A model generated the notes under the pieces. That model saw nothing but the letters and a program-made list of their open reading frames with translations, was not told the DNA's origin and did no database searches. The position numbers and the translations under genes are program-made. Shown here one piece after another: positions 44,735-54,114 of a stretch of DNA of 64,000 bases. Where the stretch lies: NCBI RefSeq assembly GCF_001890765.1, contig NZ_KV878783.1, positions 3,314,771-3,378,770 on the forward strand. Reading direction: 5' to 3'. This DNA is from Spirulina major PCC 6313. Its GTDB lineage: Bacteria > Cyanobacteriota > Cyanobacteriia > Cyanobacteriales > Spirulinaceae. The first letter of the stretch is position 1. Every line of letters begins with the position of its first letter.

Positions 44735-44975
44735 CCCATTGGGTGGGTTCGCTGAGTTTTTTGATCCGGGCGGCTTCGGCGATGTTGAGCATGTCGTCAA
44801 GGGAGGTTTCGGCCATGAATTTGGTGGCCTCTTGGACATAGGCGCGGTGGGGGCATTGATCCCCCAAAACGCACCCATTAACGCAGGCTACGGCACAGTT
44901 GATTTTGGGTTCCATTGTGATATTTGCGATCGCACCATTACAACGCTGAATATTGTACACGCTGGCTTTGGCCAT
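44715..44975 (-). CDS. Small cysteine-containing conserved cyanobacterial protein
   Basis: An 86-residue protein with a compact cysteine cluster, NCAVACVNGCVLGDQCPHR, i.e. spaced C-x3-C-x3-C-x5-C and ending in CPHR, which could bind a metal or an iron-sulfur cluster. The C-terminal half (FMAETSLDDMLNIAEAARIKKLSEP, then WVIPDEI) is helical. I recognise it as a type conserved in cyanobacteria but know no function. Start uncertain: ATG at 44975 or an internal ATG at 44915; neither has a good ribosome binding site. It follows the large helicase on the same strand after 14 bases, so it may be co-transcribed with it. Confidence 0.72.
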   Translation of the reverse strand: MAKASVYNIQRCNGAIANITMEPKINCAVACVNGCVLGDQCPHRAYVQEATKFMAETSLDDMLNIAEAARIKKLSEPTQWVIPDEI

Positions 44976-44989
44976 CGTCAGGCGCAACC

Positions 44990-47900
44990 CTAGAAGGTCG
45001 TGGGCCAATGGATGTAGATCGGGTCGGGGTGGGGTGCGATCGTCAGTTCTAAATGGGAGGGATGCAATACGCCCTGATAGCCGCAACTGGGATGCTGAAA
45101 CCGGAGGGGTAATTCGCCGCTGATTACCGCTTGGTTGAGGCTGATCTGTTGGGCGTGGCCATCGATGCGGAGGGTCTGTTGGCTGAGTTGGTCGCGGATT
45201 TGCACCTGGGCAAAGCGGGGGATGGCTTGGATGTGGAGGTGCTTCAGTTGGAAGCTGAAGCCGTCGGGGGGTTGGGGACTGACCTCCACATCGGGGGGGA
45301 GGCCGCTGATCAGGTGTTCGGGGGTGGTGTCAGCGGTGACGCTGATGCTCAGGGGTGGGGGGATGGTGAGGTCGAGAGCTTCGGCATCGCATTGCCATTG
45401 GGTGGCTTTTTTCTGGAGGTCGTTGCGGGCTTTGAGGGCGCGGCGGACGTTGCCTTGGCGGGTAAGGCTTTGGTCTTGTTTTTTCTTGGCGACGAGCCAG
45501 CGATCGCGGGCAAAGTCTCGCAGCAGAATGTTGGGGTCTTGGGTGAATTGGTCGTAAAAGCTGAGGCTTTCGGCGATCGCACCCACCCGTTCAAGGGCGA
45601 TGCCAATTTCGGGCATCGAGAGGGCGATCGCGTCACTGTCCGCCGGGGGTTGTCCCCAATCCGGCGCGAGGAGAACATGATCTTTTAAAAATTGCTCATA
45701 GCGGCGGCGCAGATCCCGATGCAGGTCGCTAGGTTCGAGGTTGGCATGGGCGAGAGCTTGGACGAGATGGGCCGTGATGCCGAGGCTTTGGGCTTTGGGG
45801 GTATGGAGGAGAGCGGGGTAGGCTTCTAGATGGGCGATCGCCTCTTCCCACTGCTCGGCTTGGGTGGCGTTTTGGACCAGGGTTAGCAGTACCGTTTCGC
45901 CTTCCCCTTGGTCTTGGGCGGCGGTGATCACCTGGGTGATCAACTCCCCATCCTCAAGCTGTTGCCCATAGTCGAGGGCTTCGAGCCAACGGGATTGAGC
46001 AATCAACGCCAGGGTAATTCCCGGTAGCCAGTTTTCGGTATTGGGACAATTAGCCGCCCCCCAGGCGTTGAGGGCTTCTTCATGTTGCCCCGCTTGCACG
46101 AGTTCCACAAGGCCCGCCGGCAGTCCTCGCACGTGGGCCTGGGCGAGGTGATAGGCGGGGGTGTCCTGCTGGCCACAGCGGTTCCAGGTGGCGATCGCAT
46201 CTTCATACCGAGCCGCGTAATAAAAACACTGGCCCGCCAGCGTATCCATCCCTTCATATTCCGCCCCTGCTAAATTGCGCAACACCTCCCCCCAGGCTTG
46301 CCACTGCTCAGCGGGCATCGTCGCGGTGGCCTGGACACAATGGGACGCGATCGCCTCCCGATAGCGATCGATCACCGCTTTCCACGGCCCCATAAACCGA
46401 TAGTCTTCGAGGCGTTGGGAGGCGATCAGCGTCGCTAAAAATGCGGTGAATTGATCCACCGTGGCCACCGTCGGCTCCACCGTCGCCATAAACTGCACCA
46501 AAGGGCGCACCTCCGCCGGTTGCACCGTGAAATCATGGTCGCGAATCTCGCCCCAATCGCAATGGTGATACCACGCTTTTAGTTGCATCCAGCATTCCCC
46601 CTGCCAAAAACAATTCCAGGCTTCCACATCATCCCCCTGAGCCACAAACTGTTTGCCCGCCGCTTCATACTGTTCAGCAAATTTATGGCTCCACGCCTCA
46701 CAGCGAGCCGCCTGCACCCTATCGCCTAGGCGTTCATAGGCTTCCTGGGCGCGGTACATCAGATCAGCATTTTCAGTGTGGAGGCCTTCATCAAAAAGGG
46801 TTTGGGCGATCGCCGGTAGATCATCGGCGCTAATCGTTGCCGTGCCGTCCCCGGTGCTGATCAGTTGAATATGGCTTTCCCACTGTTGGCGGTGCTTGGG
46901 ATGGGCAGCGAGGAAACGATCCAACTCCGCCACATCGCTACCATGCCGCCACAATTGGCGATCGCCCTCCGGACTATCCACAATCACCAGCCGTTCCGTC
47001 GCCCGACTCGCCGCCACATAGAGCTTATTGAAAAAATACCGCGCCTCTTCCGAATGCTCGCTGTGGGGATTCCACGCCCCCGTGGGGCAAGCCTCGCCAA
47101 ACTTGTAGATCACCACCTGTTTAAACTCCAACCCCTTAGCCGCGATCGCGCTCAACACATTCCACGGCGCTCCCCGTTTCCGGCCCGTCTGTAACACCCG
47201 CAACACCGGATCACGCCGCACAAAATCCGCCTCTCCCCCTTGGTCACAAGGCACAATCACGATCGTATCCTGGAACTGATGTTGCACCGTTTCATCCGTC
47301 ACTTCTCGACCGACGATCCATTTTTGGGGCAATTGATCCCCTCCCTTGCGGGCCTGCTGGGGTTGAATTTCTGGCAGATCAAACAACACACTGCGCCACA
47401 GTTGAATCAGATTATTCACCCGCACAATCGGCGCAGCAGATCGATAATTGGACTCCAATTCTTCAAAATTCATCTCTAGATCCAGCATCCCCGTTGGTGA
47501 CAGGGTGGTGATCACCTCGTTATAAAAGGCCGCCTTTAAACTTGACCAGCGGAACCCCGTCGGATTCAAGGTTTGCAACGGATCACCCGCAAAGGCAAAG
47601 GGCAAACTTTCCACATGTTGATGCTCTAGATCATATTGCGAAAACACCGATAAGCGCATGATCAATTGCAATTCTAAATGGGTAAAATCCTGGGCTTCAT
47701 CGCAGAAAATTGCCGTAAATTCACCCCGGTAACATTTCAATTGCAACACGCGCCGAATCAGGTCTTGATCATCCCATTTGCCTTCGTCTTTGAGGGTGCG
47801 ATCGTACCATTTCCACACCGTTTCATAGATTGCATCAAAATCCTCGACCGATACCGTGCGCTCTTTGCGGGGAATTTCCCGATAATCATCGACTTCTAAA

Positions 47901-49330
47901 TAGGTATCCCGTTCATCCAAGTGATACCCCTTAATAAATGTCCGAATCACCTGCCAACAGACTTCTGGCGAATAGACCCGCCGCCGGGTTTTCAGATACT
48001 GCTGGCGAAAATAGTGAAATGAAACATAATTCGCATCATTGAACCGATTCCGTTCCACGAGGGGTAAACGATTGCGCAAAAAGGTACGAAAGGATTGAAA
48101 AAACGGACTAATATCCGGCAGGGCTTCGGATTGGCCCCGCCGTTCTAAAAAGCGATGGTGCGATGCGAGGAGGGGAATCACCCGTTCTTTCGCGACTTTG
48201 AGGAGGCGATCGTTGTAGGCGAGGAAGAGGGGGCGGGGAAAGCTGAGGCAGGGGCGGCCGGCTTCGGTGCAGTAGCGAAGATGGCGGTGGCAATAGTCGG
48301 CAAAGAGGTGAAACAGCATCGTGGATTTGCCGCTGCCGGCTTGCCCGTTGAGAAAGAGGGGCAGGGAGGGTTTTTGAGTCGAAACGTTGTGTAAAATCGC
48401 TTCTTCTTCGGCGGAGAGGGCAAGGTTGGCGCGTTCGTCGGTTTCGATTTCGAGCCAGTTGGTTTCGTCGGCGAGGAGGTAGTCGGGGTAGGCGCGGCGG
48501 GCGATGGTGGTGAGTTCGTCGAGGGTGGTGGGGGTTTGGGAACTGAAGAGGTAGCGGTTTTGTTCGCCATTGGGGTGATGGTGGCTAATTTTCCAGAGGG
48601 GTTCGAGGATGGTTTGGAGGGTGTCGGGGTCGGGGCGATCGCGAAAGGGGGCAATTAAAAAGAGCACCTGACGGGTGGGGTGATCGGCGGTGGTGATGCG
48701 GCTGTAGAGGATGGTGTGTGCGGGTTCGCAATAGAGCCGGATGCCGTCCCAGGGGGTGAGTTCGCCGCGATCGCCGTCAGCATCCGCGAGTTCGGTGATG
48801 ATCCGGTTAAAGGTGCGCCATTCGCTACGGCAGTGGGGTTCAGCAAAGCGGGCCAGCCAGGCTTCGCTTTCGTAGATGACGACTCCGTTAAAGTCCATGC
48901 GGAGACTGGGGCGATCGAGCCAGCGGCGGAGGGATTCGCTTAAGGGGGGGGACGTGGGTTGGGGCTGGTTTGCGCTGTTGTTTTTTTGTTCATTTAACCA
49001 GTCCCACAGGAGACTATCGGGGATCTGGGTGTCTAAAATATTGTTGGCCCAGTCTTGGCGATCGCGCAAAAATTCCTCATAGTCGCGATCGCCCCGCCTG
49101 AACACACGCAACCAGCACAATATTGGTTCATTGCCAATTCGTCGTATGCGGGCAATGAGTCGTAGGTTGCTTTCCTTGCGTTTTAGGTAGGGATAAACAC
49201 GCTCAAACCGCGATAGTACCTGCTCAAGGGGCATGGTTTCCAATTCACGACAGAGGCGATCCACATGTTCGGCGAGGCCAGCTTTTTCGTGAACTTGGGC
49301 ATTGAAGGCGGAGGAGCGATAACAATACAT
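44990..49330 (-). CDS. Very large SF1 (UvrD-like) helicase
   Basis: A 1446-residue protein from the ATG at 49330. The N-terminal ~320 residues are of unknown fold. SF1A helicase motifs follow: Walker A GQAGSGKS at 329-336, DEAQDFT (motif II), GDPLQTLNP (III), NYRSAAPIV (IV), AAKGLEFKQVVIY (V) and VAASRATERLVIV (VI). The C-terminal ~600 residues are Trp- and Ala-rich helical repeats (TPR-like units such as YEDAIATWNRCGQQ), ending in a beta-rich ~100 residues. The length is far beyond UvrD or PcrA (~720). No nuclease motif is evident. Large stand-alone helicases of this kind occur among defence genes, but nothing adjacent proves that here. Confidence 0.85.
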   Translation of the reverse strand: MYCYRSSAFNAQVHEKAGLAEHVDRLCRELETMPLEQVLSRFERVYPYLKRKESNLRLIARIRRIGNEPILCWLRVFRRGDRDYEEFLRDRQDWANNILDTQIPDSLLWDWLNEQKNNSANQPQPTSPPLSESLRRWLDRPSLRMDFNGVVIYESEAWLARFAEPHCRSEWRTFNRIITELADADGDRGELTPWDGIRLYCEPAHTILYSRITTADHPTRQVLFLIAPFRDRPDPDTLQTILEPLWKISHHHPNGEQNRYLFSSQTPTTLDELTTIARRAYPDYLLADETNWLEIETDERANLALSAEEEAILHNVSTQKPSLPLFLNGQAGSGKSTMLFHLFADYCHRHLRYCTEAGRPCLSFPRPLFLAYNDRLLKVAKERVIPLLASHHRFLERRGQSEALPDISPFFQSFRTFLRNRLPLVERNRFNDANYVSFHYFRQQYLKTRRRVYSPEVCWQVIRTFIKGYHLDERDTYLEVDDYREIPRKERTVSVEDFDAIYETVWKWYDRTLKDEGKWDDQDLIRRVLQLKCYRGEFTAIFCDEAQDFTHLELQLIMRLSVFSQYDLEHQHVESLPFAFAGDPLQTLNPTGFRWSSLKAAFYNEVITTLSPTGMLDLEMNFEELESNYRSAAPIVRVNNLIQLWRSVLFDLPEIQPQQARKGGDQLPQKWIVGREVTDETVQHQFQDTIVIVPCDQGGEADFVRRDPVLRVLQTGRKRGAPWNVLSAIAAKGLEFKQVVIYKFGEACPTGAWNPHSEHSEEARYFFNKLYVAASRATERLVIVDSPEGDRQLWRHGSDVAELDRFLAAHPKHRQQWESHIQLISTGDGTATISADDLPAIAQTLFDEGLHTENADLMYRAQEAYERLGDRVQAARCEAWSHKFAEQYEAAGKQFVAQGDDVEAWNCFWQGECWMQLKAWYHHCDWGEIRDHDFTVQPAEVRPLVQFMATVEPTVATVDQFTAFLATLIASQRLEDYRFMGPWKAVIDRYREAIASHCVQATATMPAEQWQAWGEVLRNLAGAEYEGMDTLAGQCFYYAARYEDAIATWNRCGQQDTPAYHLAQAHVRGLPAGLVELVQAGQHEEALNAWGAANCPNTENWLPGITLALIAQSRWLEALDYGQQLEDGELITQVITAAQDQGEGETVLLTLVQNATQAEQWEEAIAHLEAYPALLHTPKAQSLGITAHLVQALAHANLEPSDLHRDLRRRYEQFLKDHVLLAPDWGQPPADSDAIALSMPEIGIALERVGAIAESLSFYDQFTQDPNILLRDFARDRWLVAKKKQDQSLTRQGNVRRALKARNDLQKKATQWQCDAEALDLTIPPPLSISVTADTTPEHLISGLPPDVEVSPQPPDGFSFQLKHLHIQAIPRFAQVQIRDQLSQQTLRIDGHAQQISLNQAVISGELPLRFQHPSCGYQGVLHPSHLELTIAPHPDPIYIHWPTTF

Positions 49331-49460
49331 CAGCAATTGTCCTGGTACAGATAGAAGGAATAGTCTAAGCGGAAAAGAGCGGGTCAGAAGTTTGGCCCGC
49401 AACACTCTATCTTAAGTGTTGCCAGAGGACTCCCGTTAGACCGACGACAGCAGCGATTCC

Positions 49461-49580
49461 GCCCCATCGGGGATTGCAATCCCCGCCTCAGAGCGAAAAC
49501 CCGTTCACACGGGTCCACAGTGGGCATCGGCCTGGGCATCGGCCCACTTTCGCTATGAGCCAAGAACTTCAGTTCTTGGC
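49461..49580. repeat. Cluster of palindromes in the intergenic region
   Basis: Within 120 bases: the perfect palindrome GGGGATTGCAATCCCC (49469-49484); a branched unit closed by AGCGAAA/TTTCGCT (49492-49498/49548-49554) that contains two hairpins (ACCCGT/ACGGGT at 49499-49504/49509-49514, and AGTGGGC/GCCCACT at 49519-49525/49542-49548); and GCCAAGAACT/AGTTCTTGGC (49559-49568/49571-49580). It is non-coding and may be a mobile repeat or a transcribed structured RNA. Confidence 0.55.
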
Positions 49581-50286
49581 GGATTGGGGTTCAGCACACT
49601 CATCCTCTGTCGTGCGAGCATCTCGATCGCTGCCCTGATCAGGGAGCTCTAAAGATAAGCTAGGTCAACGTTTGCACGTTATGTATCGTAGTCCCGTGGG
49701 AGAGGGGTTTGGGGCGAGGGTAATAAGTGCACAAGCAAGCTGTAAAGCCTTCTCATTTTAGCTGTGTCATGGCATTAGGGCTGAGCTTACCGAAGGAGCG
49801 GGGCTTGAGATCTATTGCTTGGGTAAATTCCGATCTACGAAAATTAGACAATCTGCGCTAGTATTACGCCTAATCGTCAGCCAATACGCTTAATGATCAC
49901 GCCTGCCATGACTTAGCATGGGAGGCAGTTCGGAGAGTAAACGCCAAGAGGCAGAATTGATCAAGGGGCGTTGCTTTACCTAACAGGTATTGTTGAGAGC
50001 AAGTCTTTCCTCATTTTCAGTCATAATAAAACTATGGCTTGTTGCGATCGACTCTGACCCCATGGCTTCCTATCGTGGGCCAACGCTGCCAGTCACAGAT
50101 GGGACGGAGACAGGTTTTTAGGTCTATTGTGAAGTTTTTCAAGACGGTAAAGGCAACGGTTTTGGCTCTACAATCCCATCAATTTCCTTCCCTACGGCAA
50201 TGTTTGCGGGCTGTGGGGTGAAAACGGTACGAGTGATCATACATAAACGATGAATTGTTGTTACAAGCGCTTGCTGTAGAGGAATT
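49581..50286. other. Long intergenic region before the sigma/DUF1822/CHAT genes
   Basis: About 700 bases with no supported gene. A copy of the dispersed palindromic repeat lies at ~49601-49645 (CATCCTCTGTCGTGCGAGCA). A small hairpin occurs near 49911-49926. Such a long leader before the sigma-factor gene may carry its regulation, but I see no clear promoter. Confidence 0.5.
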
Positions 50287-50922
50287 ATGACGACCCAGCC
50301 CCGCCGTCTTCTCCATGACTTATGCTGTCAGGCGTGCCATCATCCGAAAGGCAGTCGAGAACGTCGTGTGATCCTGTCGCGGTTGATTGAGGCCATCATT
50401 GAGTCTAATCTACTGTGGCGTGGGAATGAACCCTACTATGAAGATGCGCTGCAATTAACCTGGATCTATCTTAGTCGTAACCTGTGCGAATCGGAGACGG
50501 GCAAGCAGTACGATGCCAGGATTAGCAGTGTCACCACCTGGCTTAATGCCTATCTCAAGCGGCGCTTACAGGATTTTCGTGAGCGCGATCGCGATGAAAG
50601 CAACAGTCGCTATCACCCCACGGTCAATACCCCTGATCCAACGGCCTTGATTGTGGCGGAGGACGATATTCCACCCATTTTAGAAAATACTCGTCACTGG
50701 ATCGAAACAGATCCAGAGGGAATTTTAAAGAGCATTGTTCTCAAGCAATATCCCCACATTACCTGTCAATGTCTGTTGTTGCGCCGCCTGCCCCCCGAAA
50801 CCGCTTGGAAGGATCTAGCGGCTGAATTTGACTGTTCCATTTCAACGCTGGCTAGCTTCTATCAGCGCCATTGTTTTCCTCAGTTGCGAAAATTTGCTCA
50901 ATCTGAGGGATATCTAGAGTAG
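50287..50922 (+). CDS. Sigma-70-like factor (ECF-type size) of the DUF1822/CHAT cluster
   Basis: A 211-residue protein with two domains. Residues ~45-110 resemble sigma region 2 (YYEDALQLTWIYLSRNLCE, then VTTWLNAYLKRRLQDFRERDRD); residues ~150-205 resemble region 4 (CQCLLLRRLPPETAWKDLAAEFDCSISTLASFYQRH) with a helix-turn-helix. Match to ECF sigma factors is real but divergent, typical of cyanobacterial genes annotated as sigma-70 family. An AGAGGA precedes the ATG. It is followed at 39 bases by a DUF1822 gene and then by a CHAT protease gene, a gene order I recall from other cyanobacteria. Its promoters are unknown. Confidence 0.82.
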   Translation: MTTQPRRLLHDLCCQACHHPKGSRERRVILSRLIEAIIESNLLWRGNEPYYEDALQLTWIYLSRNLCESETGKQYDARISSVTTWLNAYLKRRLQDFRERDRDESNSRYHPTVNTPDPTALIVAEDDIPPILENTRHWIETDPEGILKSIVLKQYPHITCQCLLLRRLPPETAWKDLAAEFDCSISTLASFYQRHCFPQLRKFAQSEGYLE

Positions 50923-50961
50923 AACGACTAATCTGTTATTCATTGTCATAGTGTCACTGTC

Positions 50962-52050
50962 ATGGGAAATTTTTCCAGTCTAATTTTTCCAATTCCCTCT
51001 CGTCATTGGGCGATCGCCCAATTATTCACCTCGCAACAGGCCAACAGCTTGAAGGCGGCCCAAACCCAACTCAACACCTTAGCCGTCTTGGCGGTTCATG
51101 ACTATTTGCAGATGCTGGATATTGCCACGGATCTGACCCAAAGCGATAGTTGGAACCCAATCATGCGGCTGATGGCGGATGTCGCCGATCTGAAGATCGT
51201 CGGCCAAGGTGTGGTGGAATGTCGGCCGGTGCGATGGTCTGTCGATGCAGCGGCTCGCCCCTCACACTGTCTGGTGCCGCCGGAAGTGTGGAGTGATCGG
51301 GATGAGTCTGGGGTGTTGAACCGGCTTGGGTATATTGTGGTGGGGATTGACTATGCTCAACGTCAGGCGACGTTATTGGGGTTTTGCGCCACGGTGAAGC
51401 AAGAGCGCTTGCCCTTGAGTCGTTTGCAGTCGCTGGAAACCTTCTTGATCCTGCTGGATCGGTTGAGTCCGGTCTCACTCTCGGCTTGGCTGCGGGGAGA
51501 GGCTGACCCGGTTTGGCAAGATGCGATCGCCCTCTTGCAGCGTGATTTCCAGGTTCAGGCCCAAGCCACCCTATCCATGGCGGTGGCCATGCAGCAACAA
51601 TACCCCTGGTGGCAGCGGTGGCGCGATCGCCTCCTGACCCGCCGCCCCCCTGAGTTTGAACCGTCGTGGGCGCTCCGGAGTGCCTTGAGTCCCCCCGGAG
51701 AAACCGCCGCCCATCCCCTCGCCCCCGACAAGATTGCCAAGGCCAAGCACCTCCGCCTCGGGCCATCAGAGGACTCCCCCTGGGTTACCCTCGTCGTGGC
51801 AATCACCCCAGAAGCCCAGCAGCAGATTCAGGTGGTCGCTCAACTGCATCCGGTGGGGGGCGATCGCACCTTACCCCCAAACATCTCTCTGTCATTACAC
51901 GAAAGCAGCGACGTTCCACTCTCACAAACCAAAACCCGCAGTCACGATCAAGGCATTCAGCTTCACCCGTTCCGCGTCCAGAACGGCACAGACTTTCAAC
52001 TCCGGGTAACATTGGGAGAGTCTACCATTGTAGAAGCATTCACGATTTGA
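50962..52050 (+). CDS. DUF1822 family protein
   Basis: A 362-residue soluble protein of the cyanobacterial DUF1822 family: HWAIAQLFTSQQANSLKAAQTQLNTLAVLAVHDYLQML at the start, and a middle with LGYIVVGIDYAQRQATLLGF. The C-terminal part (~260-362) is beta-rich (WVTLVVAITPEAQQQIQVVAQLHPVG, FQLRVTLGE) and looks like an Ig-like or C2-like sandwich. No membrane segment or catalytic motif. It lies between a sigma factor and a CHAT protease with short gaps (39 and 24 bases). By position it could be the regulator or protease substrate that links the two; that is inference. Confidence 0.88.
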   Translation: MGNFSSLIFPIPSRHWAIAQLFTSQQANSLKAAQTQLNTLAVLAVHDYLQMLDIATDLTQSDSWNPIMRLMADVADLKIVGQGVVECRPVRWSVDAAARPSHCLVPPEVWSDRDESGVLNRLGYIVVGIDYAQRQATLLGFCATVKQERLPLSRLQSLETFLILLDRLSPVSLSAWLRGEADPVWQDAIALLQRDFQVQAQATLSMAVAMQQQYPWWQRWRDRLLTRRPPEFEPSWALRSALSPPGETAAHPLAPDKIAKAKHLRLGPSEDSPWVTLVVAITPEAQQQIQVVAQLHPVGGDRTLPPNISLSLHESSDVPLSQTKTRSHDQGIQLHPFRVQNGTDFQLRVTLGESTIVEAFTI

Positions 52051-52074
52051 AGCATTTACAGTTGAGGTAAGGAA

Positions 52075-53910
52075 ATGACACGAGTGGTGGTGCTCAATTT
52101 TGGCTTGGGAAGTCTAGAAACGGGCTTCCCATCCATCACAGCTCGTCTAGGACTATCGGGGCCCCTCCTCACCCAAAGCATCGCTTCCCTGCCCCCCGCT
52201 CCCCACATCGTTCAACTGTATCGAAGCTGGCGCGTCCTCTACGATGCCCTGGCCAGCTATCCCGTCCGGCAACTCTCCACCCCTGGCATCAGCATCGAAG
52301 CCACGGGAATTACCCATATTTCCACCACCGACTTTGAAAACCTCAACACCAAACTGATCCAAGCCCTCAACACCTGGCTCAACCACACAGCCTTTCGCCC
52401 CATTGAACGCCACCTGCGCACCCACATCAGCCCCACGGAAACCTTTCGGATTGTGATTGAAAGCGATCAGGAATTGTTGTGGCGTTTGCCGTGGCAAGCC
52501 TGGGAGTTACTCAAAACGGACTACCCCTACGGCGAGATTGCCCTCAGCCCCCCCAACTACTCCGCCCCGGTCTTATTTTCACCCCCCCCACGACGGCAGA
52601 AAGTACGTGTGCTCGTGATTCTCGGTGACAGTCGGGGCATCAATGTGATGCACGATGTTCGCGTCCTGAAACAATTACCAGGCATCCAATTAACAACCTT
52701 AGATGAACCGAGCCGAGCGGAAGTGATTCAGGCCCTGTGGGCCAAGCGTTGGGATATTTTGCTCTTTTCTGGCCATAGTTCCAGTCATCACGATGCGACC
52801 CATGGCACGCTGTTTATTAATCCCACCGCGCATCACAATAAAATCACGATTACCGAACTGCAAGAAGCCCTCAACCATGCGGTTCAGCAAGGGTTACAAC
52901 TGGCGATTTTTAACTCCTGTGATGGACTAGGCCTGGCCCGCGATCTGGCCGCTGCCCAGATTCCCTTGCCGCCCTTTGTGGTGATGCGGGAAGCCGTGCC
53001 CGACTGTGTCGCCCATACGTTTCTGAAGAGCTTTTTGCGGACATTTGCGGAGGGATATCCCTTTCATTTGGCGGTGCGCTATGCCCGTGAACAGTTACGC
53101 AGCCTAGAGGATAAATTACCGGGCGTGTCAGGCTTGCCGATTATTTGCCAACATCCGGCGGTGATCCCGCCTACATGGGCAGAATTACGCGGTCAGGAGA
53201 TCAAGACGGCTCAGACGCGGCCCCTCCCTTGGCGGCAGCGACGGTATGGCTGGGGTATAGCGTTGGTCAGTGCGTTGGCGGTCTATGGTTTTTGGGGTGG
53301 GATGCTAGCCCAGCAGTTGAACCAATGGGGGAAGGCGGCGGCCCAGGAGGATCACCTCGTCACCTCGCGCTGGTTTTATCAGGGAGCGATCGCCCTGGCT
53401 CCCCTCGGATCAGAAGCCTACTACAACCTAGGTCGTCTCTGCGAACAAAAGCAAGAGAATTTAGACTGTGCCTTCAATGCCTATCGCAATGCTGCGAACC
53501 GGGGATCGGGTGCTGCCATTGTTAAGAGTGCTCAACTCTCACTGCGCACTCAAGCCCACCGTGTTGAAGAGGTCATTGTGATGACCGAGCGGTGTTTAGA
53601 TAACCCTCAAATTCAGGTGAAAGCTGAATGTTTCAGCACTCGTGCTTGGGCGTTGTGGGAAGATAATCGTCCTCAAGAAGCGAAATTTTGGACACAAAAA
53701 TCCCTACGGTTATCTCTGACTAATCCCCATGCCCTCTGCCTCTACGCTCAAATTTTAGAATCTGAAAAGAATCCATCCCAAGCACGGGTTTACTGGGAGC
53801 AAGTGATCAAATATTCCCACTACCATACCGATGAACAAAACACCTGTTTAAAAAAAGCCTACCAACGACGTTCTAGTGTAAGCATTCAGGTCATGAGGAT
53901 TTGGCTGTAA
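52075..53910 (+). CDS. Membrane-anchored CHAT-domain protease with TPR-like repeats
   Basis: A 611-residue protein. The N-terminal ~150 residues are a helical/beta pre-domain. The CHAT caspase-like domain spans ~175-365 with the catalytic dyad His234 (LLFSGHSSSH) and Cys282 (IFNSCDGLGLA). A single transmembrane helix lies at ~391-412 after a basic stretch (RQRRYGW), so the protease faces the cytoplasm. The C-terminal ~195 residues are TPR-like repeats (SEAYYNLGRLCEQKQ; AECFSTRAWALWEDNRPQEAKFW), which would be on the other side of the membrane. It is the last gene of the sigma-DUF1822-CHAT set. CHAT proteases act in programmed proteolysis, including the Csx29 protease of type III-E CRISPR. Confidence 0.9.
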   Translation: MTRVVVLNFGLGSLETGFPSITARLGLSGPLLTQSIASLPPAPHIVQLYRSWRVLYDALASYPVRQLSTPGISIEATGITHISTTDFENLNTKLIQALNTWLNHTAFRPIERHLRTHISPTETFRIVIESDQELLWRLPWQAWELLKTDYPYGEIALSPPNYSAPVLFSPPPRRQKVRVLVILGDSRGINVMHDVRVLKQLPGIQLTTLDEPSRAEVIQALWAKRWDILLFSGHSSSHHDATHGTLFINPTAHHNKITITELQEALNHAVQQGLQLAIFNSCDGLGLARDLAAAQIPLPPFVVMREAVPDCVAHTFLKSFLRTFAEGYPFHLAVRYAREQLRSLEDKLPGVSGLPIICQHPAVIPPTWAELRGQEIKTAQTRPLPWRQRRYGWGIALVSALAVYGFWGGMLAQQLNQWGKAAAQEDHLVTSRWFYQGAIALAPLGSEAYYNLGRLCEQKQENLDCAFNAYRNAANRGSGAAIVKSAQLSLRTQAHRVEEVIVMTERCLDNPQIQVKAECFSTRAWALWEDNRPQEAKFWTQKSLRLSLTNPHALCLYAQILESEKNPSQARVYWEQVIKYSHYHTDEQNTCLKKAYQRRSSVSIQVMRIWL

Positions 53911-54114
53911 GCACTGCTCAGTATGGGTTTCAGCTATTTTGAGCTATTTTGTTATTCTCAATAAACAAGGCTGTAACCCCTAGTCTTGCGTAATTATTGA
54001 GAATGAACTGTTAGTTTAGAACTCACCTCGATTTTGAAAGCCTCGCTGTGACTGCGTTTCAAGTACCTGAATCCTTACGTTCTAGTTAACTGGTGCAGAG
54101 TCAAGACTTAATAT

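Noticed and set aside
50039-50221. A 60-codon plus-strand frame before the sigma-factor gene.
   Set aside because: No start signal or protein-like pattern; probably chance.
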